From Wuchereria bancrofti (Eukaryota; Nematoda; Chromadorea; Rhabditida; Onchocercidae), in NCBI GenBank assembly GCA_005281725.1, contig SSBO01000007.1:4808031-4872030 (forward strand): a stretch of DNA of 64,000 nucleotides, given 5' to 3'. A model generated the notes under the pieces. That model saw only the letters and a program-made list of their open reading frames with translations, did no database searches and was not told the DNA's origin. Shown in pieces: positions 1 through 11,740 of this stretch. Position 1 is the stretch's first letter. Each line of letters starts with the position of its first letter. The translations under genes were made by a program, and so were the position numbers.

Positions 1-39
1 AAATATTTTTAATGGGTTTTAATTTTTTTTTAAATAGCT

Positions 40-505
40 GATCAACATTACAATGTTAACTTTTTCGAAGCTAACATGTTAAGTTTCTTTTCTAAAATCT
101 ACTGTTGTAATTCTAGAAATAGGCTACTTGAAAGGTTTAAGTTTAATTGATATTGTAAAATGACGTTTACTTCCTGAAAAAATGTAATTAAAATGATAAG
201 TGATTTTCAACTTTAAAGCCTTATTATCATTTCGACGTCAAAATCTTTGTAAGACTTACTGCTTAAACTACAAAAGTGATGTTAATTACAAAATTAAAGT
301 ATTTTTAATTATTTGTCAGCAGAAAATTGAACTGAAAATTATTAAATCTGTCAGTGAACCTTTATTTTATCAGTGACCAACATTTTAATGGTAAATTTTT
401 TTAAACTCTATTGTTGTAATAACTAAAAGGATGCTACCTGTAAAATTGCAGTTTAAACTTTATTGTTGTAATAACTAAAAAGATGTTACCTGTAAAATTT
501 CAGTC
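40..505. repeat. Diverged local repeats
   Basis: Two adjacent copies of a roughly 50-base unit start near 403 and 455 and share the core TTGTTGTAATAACTAAAA followed by a TACCTGTAAAAT block. A more diverged third copy starts near 97. The 40-160 and 368-500 blocks look like an older, longer duplication. A related T-rich stretch recurs at about 3105-3130, just before the second LTR-like copy. No coding potential is seen. The origin is unknown; a degraded transposon is possible. Confidence 0.6.
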
Positions 506-845
506 ATTTTCAATTGATATTACCAAACAAAGTTAATTTGCAGATATAGCAAATTTTATCACTACATTCACAACAAAAAATGAATTATATCTGATATGTT
601 AATTTTAAGTGAACATAATCTCACCCAATTTTATATTGTCAGATTCACTTGTGTCACAATAACTAATTAACATCACGTATCATGAATGCAGTAAAATGAA
701 CAAATAAGTTGTCCATAGGTTCCAAATTAACCTTGTTCCACACGAATAAAAATTGAAATATTCGACTTCTTGCGATCAACAAGAAATCTGAAACTGGAAC
801 GAAAAATTCTGTTAAAGTAATAACAAAGAAAAAAAACTTCTCATG

Positions 846-952
846 CTGAAATCTAAGGTTGCATAATGTAATTCGCAATCACGAAGGAATCGCATGAAAC
901 AGTTTTATTTATTTATTTATTATTTTTTTTGAAATCTAAGGTTGCATAATTT
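846..952. repeat. Short direct repeat around a TTTA-rich spacer
   Basis: The 20-base string GAAATCTAAGGTTGCATAAT occurs at about 848-867 and again at about 931-950. The spacer contains several ATTT units. This looks like a small local duplication. Nothing else is identified between 506 and 1340. Confidence 0.55.
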
Positions 953-1339
953 GCTAAGTGAAGATGAGGTCCATACCAAATTTTATTGTAATCAAATTGT
1001 TTAATTCAAATAATGAGCAAGGAATTTACTATCTGAGCCGTCAGGAACGATAATGGCTATTTCCCTACGTTAACGCACTCACAGAGACTAGGGCCAAAAC
1101 CAACTAGTTTTCAATAATTTCATCATTCACACTTCTATGTCTTTCTATTTCTAAACACGGCGTTCTTTCTTCCTTAATTTTTTAATTTCTGTTATAATTG
1201 CAAACGACTCAAACTATTTCTGCTTTAAAACCTTTGGAACAATTCTTTAGAAAATTAAATTCTTTTAAGTGAAAGCTTTTAAAGAATATTATTCAAAAAT
1301 TATCGGAAAAAAGCAAATTATAATAATTATGTAGAAATT

Positions 1340-1960
1340 AAGCTGCATTAATCCACAAGACTAGAGACTGTCTTAATTGAATATTCTTTAAAGAAATATA
1401 AAACTATTTCAAACCGTATCTCATGTAGTCATTCAACCAACATTCATCGTCCAGTTTGTTTAGAAATTTTCAATTGTTAACGGAGTATGTGCGTTGCTTA
1501 ATACATTGAAAATTACTTCCTTGTTCTAAACAAATCTACTTGCAAATATTGTAAAGGTTTTCTAAATTAAGTCATTCTTATCAGCTGATAGGAAACTTAG
1601 GGATTTAAATGAATCAAATTAAACGAGTGTGAGAGCAGCCAAATTGTAGCTTGCTGGTGCCAAAGAAGAACTAACATAGATAAAGGATTAAATTCTCACA
1701 TAGTTGGCATCAGCATACAGCAAATGCATGATTACAGTGAATAGTTGTCTATCAGATGACTTTTACTTTTTAGCAGTAAGAAATGGATTTTAATACCTGT
1801 CAATTTTTCTTCCTCTTCTCATAATCATAGACTTTCAAGTTCAGCATACTGTTGCTATAGTATTGTGGTTGTTAGCGAATAAAGCCGTTACAACAGACTA
1901 TTTCTCGGCACATTCGTCTATACCAACTCCAAACCACAACCGAGAAAGGTTTCCTAACAA
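1340..1960 (+). repeat. LTR-like repeat, copy A, with internal inversion
   Basis: This segment aligns in direct orientation with 3195-3860 at both ends: 1370-1560 matches 3215-3440, and 1796-1960 matches 3665-3860. The central part, about 1585-1760, matches copy B only after reverse complementation. For example AGAGCAGCCAAATTGTAGCT corresponds to the complement of AGCTACGATTCGGCTGCTCT near 3620. No gag follows copy A, so it is best read as a solo LTR or the remnant of a neighbouring element. The boundaries are approximate. Confidence 0.6.
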
Positions 1961-3190
1961 ATACCTACGACTTTTTGACAAAAATCATCACTTTTATCCG
2001 AAGGCGATTAACGTCAATTTCCCATATTTTACAAACATTACAACATATGATTGTCGGAAAACTGAAGAAAATCATAATATGTGAAGGCAATAAAGGTTTT
2101 GTATAAACCGTTTCCTGGATAAAGGATTCATCACATTATAAAAAAATTAACTCTAACGTTTTTCCCTATCCAATGATGAGTGTTGTCTAATCGTGTATGA
2201 TGCTATATACATTCGGTATGCTAATCATGTAAAAAAAAACCTTTATATTTTGTACCAATCCTATTCATTATTTGAGAAAATTACACAAATTCCAATCTTG
2301 CATAATCCACATTTATAATATCCTAGTTAAGTGTTTCGATTCATTAATTAAAAACTTTCTAAATCGGACATTCTACTGCATTATCTTCATCTCCAAATTA
2401 CTATACTATCTTACGACTCAATATTTGCTTATTTGCAGTGTTATCAATAAGCTAATAATCCAATTTGCCAAGCGATTCGATTTAACTTTTCCTTTTCTCA
2501 TTATACCAAACTTTTATTAAGTTGCACCCAACCTTTTTATGACAATGACTTCATAAATTTAAATCAAAAACCAATGGTTATGCATAATTAAAAATTAAAA
2601 ATAAGAGTACTGATTAGTCGTTCTCCTAAACTGTATAATTCTGCAAACACGGGATTTGAAGTAAGATCCCTGATAACAGAGAGGAACGATAGAGAGGTTA
2701 CATTAAGGAAAAATAGAAGTTTTTACATTAAAATAATGGTAAGTCCTACTGAACAATCAGAGCTTTTTTCAATAGATCAATTTTTAGTATTGAGCAATGT
2801 TAGATAAGTTACTGTGACACATTTTGAACCAGAATTTCAATTTAAAAAGAAAAACAACTACAGTAATTTCAAACTAAAATTGCTCATAATTTTTAAAAAT
2901 CAAAAATGCAAGAGACTGTTTTAAAAGCAGAAGTGATATCCCGAAGAAATCAGGATGATTCAAAAGACATTATAAAATTAATATAGAAAGAAACTTAAGG
3001 GCCAAAGAAAATTCAATTTTTGATTAAATAACATGATGGTTTACCCATGAGATTATTAAGAAGTGTTTATATACATTTATGTCTACTATCACCATGCAAA
3101 ATGTCAAATTTTTTTAAACTTTATTAATTGTCGCGAAACTCGAAATAATCTCGCGAACTTCCAAATAATTTACCAAATATATCAATAAAT
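1961..3190. other. Intergenic, no gene seen
   Basis: AT-rich sequence between the two LTR-like copies. Short ORFs occur (for example 2272-2520), but they are rich in F, I, L and Y, start from chance codons and show no splice context or recognisable motif. Nothing supportable was found. Confidence 0.5.
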
Positions 3191-3194
3191 TGTA

Positions 3195-3890
3195 TTAATC
3201 CATAATACTAAATTTCGTTTTAATTGAACATTAGAAATGTAAAACTGTTTCAAATTATACATCATGTAAGCAATCATTATTTCATCACTCATCTTCCCAT
3301 TATACTTGAGCTTATCTGCTTGTCCCGACATTTTTATCTGTTAACAAAGAGTATGTACATTGTTTAATATGTTAAAAATTACTCCTTTGTCCCAAATCAA
3401 ATTTGCTTGCAATGTCGAAATATTGTAAGGTCTTTTAAGCTGATAGTCATCCTTTGGGAAGCTACAATATTAAAACCATTTCTTACTATATAAAGAGCAA
3501 AGATCATTTGATAGCTCCTTACTTAATAATCATGCTCTTGTTGCAAGTCAATGCCCACTATATAAGGATTTAAATCCTTTGTCTCAATCAGTTCTAACAG
3601 TTTTTTCCTTACCAGTAAGCTACGATTCGGCTGCTCTCCCTCTCCCACAATTCAGTTCATTTCACCATCAATATATTCGTTCATCCATTTTCTTCATCTC
3701 ATTCGTGGATATAATACGAAATTATCAGTATTGTTGATATAGATTAATATCTATATATTGTGGGTGTTAGCCAAATAAAATCGTTAAAACAGACCTTTCA
3801 TTCAACGCATTCATCCACACCAACTACAAACAAGGAAGGATTTCGAGCATACGGAAGTTATATTCAGACTGAACCCCAACTTTCACAACA
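3195..3890 (+). repeat. LTR-like repeat, copy B, upstream of gag
   Basis: A direct, diverged copy of 1340-1960, placed immediately before a tRNA-type primer binding site and the gag ORF, where a 5' LTR would be. The 5' edge is uncertain and lies somewhere between 3105 and 3200. No matching 3' LTR was found downstream of gag within 5.0-6.9 kb, so the element looks truncated. Confidence 0.6.
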
Positions 3891-3896
3891 AAATTT

Positions 3897-3912
3897 TGGT
3901 GCCACGAGCCGG
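3897..3912 (+). other. Putative primer binding site
   Basis: TGGTGCCACGAGCCGG begins with TGG, the complement of a tRNA 3' CCA end. It lies between the LTR-like copy and the gag start codon, where retroelements of this class carry their primer binding site. The matching tRNA was not determined. Confidence 0.45.
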
Positions 3913-3917
3913 TAAAT

Positions 3918-5023
3918 ATGTCTGAAAGTATAACTAAAGGAAGCGAAATACCAAAATTGAGAACTCGAGAACTTCTTACCGAAGCAAGCAAACTCGATCT
4001 AACTCCACCGAGTCAAACACTTTCGCGGGAGGAACTCAAACAACAATACGAAATTAAATCGCGAATCGTTAAAGAGAAGATCACACATCTCGAATATTAT
4101 GCTGGGTTGCTTGAAACAGCCAATCAAAAATGGTTGGATATCATTCAAAACTTGACAATCGCGACGAAGAGAAAGGAAGAAGAGGCGAAATATGCCAATA
4201 TGGTTGATGATCTACAAGGTATTTTAAGCTTGATTACTAAAACAATAGAAACTATTATTACTCTTAAAATATATAGTGATGAATATTGTTTGATACTTCA
4301 ACATTTAAATCAAGAAAATACCAGAGAATCATTTTCAAAAAATAGTATGATTCTCACAAATCAAGCAGAGATAAAACTCCCACAATTACCACTAATGACA
4401 TTTAGTGGGGATCCAAAATTGTGGAGGCAATTTTGGTGTAGTTTCAAGGCGGCAGTTCATGAACAAAACATCCCAGATATTCAGAAGTTGAACTACTTGA
4501 TATCTTGTCTTAAAGGGGATGCATTGTTAGCTGTAAGAGGCTATGATATAGCGCCAGAAAACTACGATGTCATAATAGGTTTACTAATGGAGAAGTACGG
4601 TAAACCTTTCATTATAAGGAAATCACTTTACAATGAACTGAATTCCATCAGAAGAAATGACCGTGATTGGAAAGCAACCATTGAAGCCATGGAGAGAATG
4701 CTTCGACAGCTGGAAGCTATAGGTGAAAATTTAGAGCATCTAAGTATCGAAATTTCAATTGAGAATTACCAGCGTGGATAGTTGATAAATTATACCAATT
4801 GAAAGAGGAGTTGACGAGTTGGTCAGTTAAAAGTATCCGACAATACTTGACAAGACTAGTACTAAGAAATGAAGAAGTTGCTAGAAGTCAAGCGGACACA
4901 AGGGAGAAAAAAGCAAACAAATATAATGTTAAGGGTGAAACTTCTGCATTGGCGACTATCCAAAATGGAGGTGAGATTTCTCATTCTTCGATATTAATTA
5001 TTATAAAAAAACTAATTTTTTAA
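3918..5023 (+). pseudogene. BEL/Pao-type retrotransposon gag, frameshifted
   Basis: An open frame from the ATG at 3918 to a stop at 4781 encodes 287 residues of a BEL/Pao gag-like polyprotein. It has an N-terminal helical, charged region, then the DUF1759-like segment starting around LPQLPLMTFSGDPKLWRQF and continuing through ...FWCSFKAAVHE. The frame then breaks: the homologous reading continues in another frame from about 4765 to about 4970, so a small indel near 4763 has disrupted it. No protease, reverse transcriptase, RNase H or integrase was found downstream. It is an inactive, truncated relic. Family assignment rests on motif recognition, not a search. Confidence 0.8.
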
Positions 5024-6980
5024 GCTTTATAAATATTGTAAAATAAATGTATATAAAATAAATGTACCCAAGTCTTGCATCTTGAAGAGAATAGCAAGAA
5101 CATTATCCTTTTGTCTATACTTATTATAACATACCCGTCTACATTCATAATAATCTTACTGTCTATACTCTGTTTTGATATTCATCAATATTTCCTTTTA
5201 TCATCGCATGGTGATAGTAGACAACGTTTTGTCCATCCACAGTTTTCATTGATGTTACAGACATTTTTTATCAATTTTCAAACGAAAAGATGTTTTCTCG
5301 CAATTTAAAACAAACTGAAACAATCTGTGTGAATATCGTTTATTTAATCCATCATTTTAGCGAATTTGTTTTTTTACTGTTTTAATCAACCTTATTCTGT
5401 CGTACACATAATACGGTAAATGATCTATCCAACAACCTGGTTGTAGTAAATTTATCACCTTACAAAGCAGAGAAAATGAAAGCAGTAATTGCTGAGTTAT
5501 TCTCAGTGCAATGCAAATATCTTCCAGAAATGTTTAGTCAAAACTTCATTCAAAAAAAGGAAGATTGTAGTCTTGCACAGCTTTTTCTTTCCAATTTTAT
5601 TACTTTTTCTTTCATAGATTTCTCCATCTTGCATTATTTGACCTGTTTGCTAACGCCCAGAAACGTTATTGGTACAGAAAGCTTTTTTTTTTTAATACAT
5701 GAAGCACGTTTGCAAACGGTTCACAACTGGTTTGTAATTAAATAGTTTGCAATTGGTTTGTAATTAATTTGTAATTTGCAATAAGTGGTCTATAGTTGGG
5801 GTTTCTTTGGTCCCGTTACTACTTTGCAACCAAAAGAAATTTAAATCAATTTAATCTAAATAAATTAATTTAGCAAGAAATGTTCGTGTACATACGACTA
5901 TCATGCCACACAAAAGTAACGCACACGAAGTATTTTCAAATTAAACCAAGAAGAGCTCATTTCACCTTTAAAAACATGTTAAAAATGCATAGATCATGTC
6001 ACTTCTTCAACATTTTATAGCTTTTATCTGCATCTTTTGATTATCAAAACAGAAGAATTGTGGTCATATTCAATGAAAAGTAATAAGAAGTGTAGAGAGG
6101 TTTATAAAGGCCTCCAACAAATCTGTACAGTTTGCGAGACCTTCCCAGCACTCGCAGAACATAATAAAATTGGAGATGAAAAACATAAGTGAATGTCTAT
6201 TATCATACAAGTAATAATGCAAAAACAGCAAAAGAAGGAAATAGGAAATCATAAGGTAGGTAATTACTTCACAAACTGTTTGTAGCTAATAGCCAGCGCA
6301 TCCTTTGCAAGCGCTAAGGACATGCAGTATTGCTTGGACAGCGTGTTTTACACATGCAAAACACAGATGGAGAATTATTTCAAAATATACATTGCTTAGA
6401 GTTAGTGAAAAGAATAATATTGGAGAGTAAGGCTCTGCAGTTTTTCCCAGTACTGAGGAGAGGTAAACAGTATAACAGTAATTCTGGATAATTAACTGTC
6501 TAAAGATATATAAGAGAATCCAAAGAACCCCATAATATTAAAGGAATAGTGGAATTACTTAATTTTTCCGCATTTGATAAGAAAAATCACAATAACTCTG
6601 TGTTTCTCCGATATACCATTCAATGCATCCTAACAGATACTCAAAAAAAAAACCTCATTGAATGCGGAGGCTAAATGCATTTTCATTTGCACTACAAAAA
6701 TCGAAAACCTTAGTGGAAAGTATGATAAATAAAATTCTGAAGATGAAAAGCATCCGAATAAATCATAAGAGAATCAATTCTTCCATAATCTGAAAGATGC
6801 AGTAAATATAACTTGGGTAACAGTAAAATAAATTTCGGCGTTAAACAAGCACTAAAGTAATAATAACTATATATGATGCTTATAGCCAACAAAAATTAAA
6901 GAGATGAAATTTAAAACGACTTTCTTATTTAATAAAGAATATTGTTCTTCATAAACAGAAGAAATTTAAAGATCAGAAAA
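5024..6980. other. Intergenic, no gene recognised
   Basis: AT-rich sequence with short ORFs of low-complexity, hydrophobic composition on both strands (for example 5476-5745 and 6070-6252). A run of related GGTTTGTAATTA-like words lies at 5720-5775. I see no exon with a good splice context and no family motif. The 3' untranslated region of the kinase gene on the minus strand must lie in the last few hundred bases. Confidence 0.5.
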
Positions 6981-9539
6981 TTAAAACACCTTGATAAGAT
7001 TGTCCAGTCCTACAAAATATCCATCTTCGTGATTACCGAAAACCCATTCTCGCCTATGGTCTACTGAGTCTATTTCCATTGGAATCGATTTGGCAAAATC
7101 AATCATCCATACATTAGCTAATGTTGCATCATACATTAATAGTAATGAACTACCAATAACCTGCAATAATATACCTCACAAAAAAAGAAATTACCGACAT
7201 TGTAAATAAAATTCAAATACCCGCAATCGTGGCACTGATCACGATTTTCATATCTTATTTCGAAAATATGTTTTCAAGTCATAATGAAGAGTTAATAAAA
7301 AAGAAAAATTTCTTAAATACTTCATGAGTTCGGAAAAACAGTGATTTTTGAACAGCTTCTCGTAATCTTTTCAGGCGTTGTAGAATATGATAACCAGCTG
7401 TTGATATGTGTTGTCCAAAAAACTCCACTAATGTTTCCCTAATATCTTCATGTGTTTTTATCTTCTTGAAGCTTTTTTGCAAAATCCCACCTGGCATCTG
7501 AAAGATAATATATTCCTTAAAATAACATTGCAAGTTGCAAAAAAAGTTTATTTTCCAGAAACTTGTGGGACGCCCTATCTCTACAATTCAAAAACCAACT
7601 TTTGCAGCTTCAATCCTGTAACCCAATGTTGCAGTAGAACTTTTCTTTTCTCGAAACTGCATGTAACGCGTTTTTGTTATAGCTTTAGTAGCATGTTCTT
7701 CCTCTGTAGGCTCATAAGGATCCAATGAAACCATTTTTTCATACAAATCGTTTCGTACGATTTTACTGTTAAGCTCAGATTCCAGAAAAGTTCTGGAAAA
7801 GTTTAATAATGCATCTTAAGGAAACGTCTTATTCAAAAGACTCAAAAGTGCGAAATCAAAAAACAATAATTGAATAAATGTATTTATAATGGCTCTCAAC
7901 ATTTTACCTGGTTCCCATCTTGATATCCATTATTGCAGGATCATCAAATAGAGCTGTGAGGTCTTCAATTTCGATAAAAGCTGCAACATCATATCATTTG
8001 CATAGTAGATAACAAAATTTTGAAATCAGTGGTCATTTCGCAAGTACATTTGCTCTGTGTTATGAAACAACGAGTCAACTAATTGTACACTATCAAATGT
8101 CCTCCACCTAAAAAAGCTTAAATCAAATATATCATGAAATCGTGTAACGAGAAAGCCGAAACATAAGAGTAAGAGTCGAAATTCAGTGAATAGTACGACC
8201 TACCAAGTACTCGTTCCTGAATGCACAACATTTTTTCTCCTAATGAAAACAGAAAAACATAAACTTCCAAGAACTAACAACTATTTTCATATTCGACTTC
8301 TCTGTAATATCGAGGCACAAAAGCTTGCAATGCAGAATCGTTCATTAGTGCACGATACGCATTACTTTCGCTGTAACCACTGTACGATCGTTTTTTCCAC
8401 AGCGTTTTATCAGTTGCAGGAACTATTGTTCCTGCAAATTTGAGGGAAGTATTCCATAAATTAGGATAGAAGAGTAACAAAAGAAGATCAGGTAGTGGGA
8501 TAAACCGGTAAGGTAATCTGAACTACAATACAGAGAGACGCTACAGAATGCAATGGTACGGTAATCGCCCAAGGTATAAGATGGAAGGAGAAGAGCAGAG
8601 AAGAGGAATCGAACCTTCGTGCCCGGACAGCTGCACCCACTTGTTCAAGCGCTCCCTGAGCCAGCAATCCACCGGCAGAGCTGTTATTGCCATCGTATCC
8701 ACCAACCCCTAAATTGAACTTTTCATCTCAAAGCTCAGCCAACTATTCCTCCTTGCAGCCAGTCACTCCATCTCTTTCACTTTCACCACCTATACTCTTC
8801 AAATCGCAAACTGAATTCTTGCCACCTCACTATTCTTCTTTCTATCTCTCTGCTACTATGTATTGCTCCACCAAATTTGTTAATTTTCGCTTTCTCTCCA
8901 TAAAATGCACTATTTCTTTTAAGTGAGTCAAAGTGAAAAGTGAATTCACTGAGGCTTTTTGAATTGAGTGATAGAATAATAATTAGTAAACAATAAATAT
9001 GGATTCATTCGTTTGTGGCTTGCGCCTGGTCAGGATGGTAATGGTCATCAGTACGGTCGAGAAAGAGTAAATAGATATATGCAAAGGAGGCAGCGAACAT
9101 TTTAGTCCACATGAAAAATTAAATATTTGAAATATTTTTAGGAGACTGTTAGTCTTATACGTTCTTTTGGTTTTCAAGATATATTCATATATGTATAATA
9201 TATTCAGTTTCTAATATAAGTATAATTTATAAATTATTAATAACTTATTTAACCCTTCAGTTGTAGTAATCGTTGTCGTAATGATCTCAACAACCGAGAA
9301 TACTTCATTTATTACACCATAATGCAATCTTCAATTCAGTTCTTTGCAATTCATTATTGAAGACACGATCAAAAGAAATACTCAGTGAAACAGATGATTT
9401 CTTGACTTTTGCAATACAAGAGTCTCTTAATACTTGCATTACGATCCGAAGACAGAAACGCGAGCACCACTAATTCCTCCTAATTAAATATGCAGATGTG
9501 GAAAAAGTCTGATAACTGATTGCTCTATGATAACAAGCA

Positions 9540-9581
<42 letters not shown>

Positions 9582-11740
9582 GTTATTATTATTGTTGTTA
9601 TTATTATTTTTATTATTATTGTTATCATTTTTATTACTATTATTAATTGATTAATTAAATAATTAATTATTACTATCAGTTACTAGTGTCAGTTATTATT
9701 ATCGATTATTATTATAAATGGTGGTAAGTACTTAGTAATATCATGAAAAAGCCATTCTAGTATTAAATTTTTATCAAGTAAGCTTACCAAAGAGAATTTC
9801 TCAGTTGCACTGCTCTGCGGTTTCTTGATTGTGGTAGCTGCTATTTTATACCCATTTTTACTTCTTTTTATCATCTAAACTATATAATAAGCTCTATGTT
9901 TTACAAATTCTGAATTACTATAATCAATTAATTTAACAAAAAGGTCGAATTTCACCAGCAATGGTTTAGGACTGGAACTAGTTCGAAGTCTTATATTGAA
10001 TGTCTACTTTGGCTTCATTTCGGCATTATCACAGGTCTAAGGGAGAGCTAAGAGCATGTCAGTTTTGAATGAGCACTGGGAAATTATCAAATCATCAGTT
10101 TTTTTCTGGAAAAAAACTATCAATCGGTCTGCGAGAAATTGTCAAATGCTGGTGGTATGATCACTTTTCTTTTCCGTGTTTTGGAACTATCAATTGGTGC
10201 TCTGATTCTATCGAGTTTTTGTAAGTGAGCTAATTTATTATCAAAATAGCTATGTATGGTGAAAGCATAGTTTATAGTTTCCCTCAGAAGTACTTCCAGT
10301 ATTTCTATATTCTTTTCTTTTTTCTTTTTCGTTTTGAAGCTCTTAACTGAAACAGAATGATTGTATTACCAGGTAAAAAGAATTAAGATCAGAACTTTTA
10401 GCTAATGTCCTTGTTTCATGGATAAGCGCAAACTTTTTAATGCCTTTGTTTTCTTCCCTTTTTATTATTCTCATGTAAATCTGCTTTTATTACTTCTAGT
10501 CCTAGAAAAACCCTGCAAATTACTTCAAGCCAAGATCTTAGAATCTCGTTTTTCAGGTTTTGCCTCAATTAGAAAGCCATCGAATATATTTTTAATGCCC
10601 ATATGATAATAATCCTGTAATTGCTCCGTTTTACCTGCTGTTAACAAAAGTCACTGAAATGGAGTCAATCCTTCCCTCACTGTTTAAATCGATGAAATAT
10701 TTTGAAATACAAATTATCGAAATGAATATTTGAATGAATAAGAAGGATACAACCTTATAATTGCTGCCAAAGGAATCTGAGACCGTTCCGACAGTACTGT
10801 TATATCCATACACTTGAACTGGATTCGTGATGTGACAATCCTCCTTATCACTGAAGCTAAATGATCGATCATCCCTATTCAGCCGTCTGTTTAGTAGAAC
10901 GTATGATTTTGTTTTGAGGTCATTGTCGATATTGGACGAAGTTTTAGACGTCAGGGATGATAATGGAAGTGAGAAACAACAATTTGCCTGGATTTGAGTT
11001 TTTAAGTACTTCTTCCCTAGACTGTTTTTGCTTATTACCAATTTAAATTCGTTGTAGTTGTCAAAAACTCGACTATATTTCCTGAATGGAGCTCATTAAT
11101 GAAATAAAACATTAATTCACAAGAAATTTTCAAATTTGTCCCTGATGCAAAGATGGAAATTATTCTACTAAATTTCTAACTTAATTGAAAGTAATGCCTA
11201 ATATAACCTTTATAATAGAATCTTGTGAGAGGTGTAAATACGATAAGTAATCAACGGAAGCATCATTGTCGCTCTTCATAACATAGTTTGCTGTCTTTTT
11301 TTGTTGTTGTTGCAATTCAAAATTTAAAGTCATTGGATCATTTAATAAATTCATTGATGCCAAAGAATCTTTTGACATTTCTCTACATTTTGATTTCACT
11401 CTTCGAGTATTTCTAAAACGCTCGTCCAAATGTTGTGAATTTGCTCTGAAAATGCTTCATTTGCACAATGTCACGGTATTCAATCTAAAACTCGAATCAA
11501 TCAAAGCAATTTAACATTTTCTCAAATAGAATTCTGAAGATGAGATCAAATTCATCTACGATGACTGCCTTTTCATTAATTAGTACAACAGCTCTCTCTG
11601 AACTTTTTCTTCTTAGCAGTGGTGATGGTAGCAGGTTCATAGAAATCATCGAAACTTTGTTTATTCTGATACCATAAACATCGGAAAAGTTTCGAAGTAC
11701 TGCTGTTTAGTTCGCCTGCCCGGCTCTGACCACTTCCCAT
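6981..11740 (-). CDS. lfe-2: Inositol-trisphosphate 3-kinase (IP3K)
   Basis: Phosphorylates Ins(1,4,5)P3 to Ins(1,3,4,5)P4, damping IP3-driven calcium release; LFE-2 is the C. elegans member. Nine exons read on the minus strand: 11740-11604, 11445-11208, 10987-10754, 8708-8615, 8431-8282, 7980-7908, 7792-7600, 7497-7321, 7160-6981. They join in phase to 491 codons, close to vertebrate IP3Ks. The catalytic domain lies in about residues 225-491: QLSGHEG (229-235), the P-x-x-x-D-x-K-x-G signature PAIMDIKMG (299-307), GSSLL (435-439) and IDFAK (452-456). Residues 1-200 are low-complexity and family-variable. The start MGSGQS fits an N-myristoylation signal, and a trans-splice-like acceptor lies 5 nt upstream. 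The catalytic exons are certain; the first four exons are inferred from phase and splice sites. Confidence 0.9.
9538..9720. repeat. ATT/TTA microsatellite in IP3K intron
   Basis: A long run of ATT trinucleotides with occasional G and C interruptions, decaying into TTATTATT-like sequence. It lies inside the large (about 2 kb) intron between the third and fourth coding exons of the IP3K model. It is likely length-polymorphic. Confidence 0.9.

Noticed and set aside
5300..6900. Possible 3' LTR for the BEL/Pao element
   Set aside because: I looked for copies of the LTR-like landmarks (TATTGTGG.TGTTAG, CGTTA.AACAGAC) and found none.
8595..8620. GGTTCGATTCC on the minus strand, a perfect tRNA B-box
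   Set aside because: It overlaps the donor of an IP3K exon, and no A-box, anticodon stem or cloverleaf can be drawn around it. Coincidence.
8687..8926. Plus-strand ORF rich in Pro and Ser
   Set aside because: Antisense shadow of the IP3K exon and its upstream intron; no splice context of its own.
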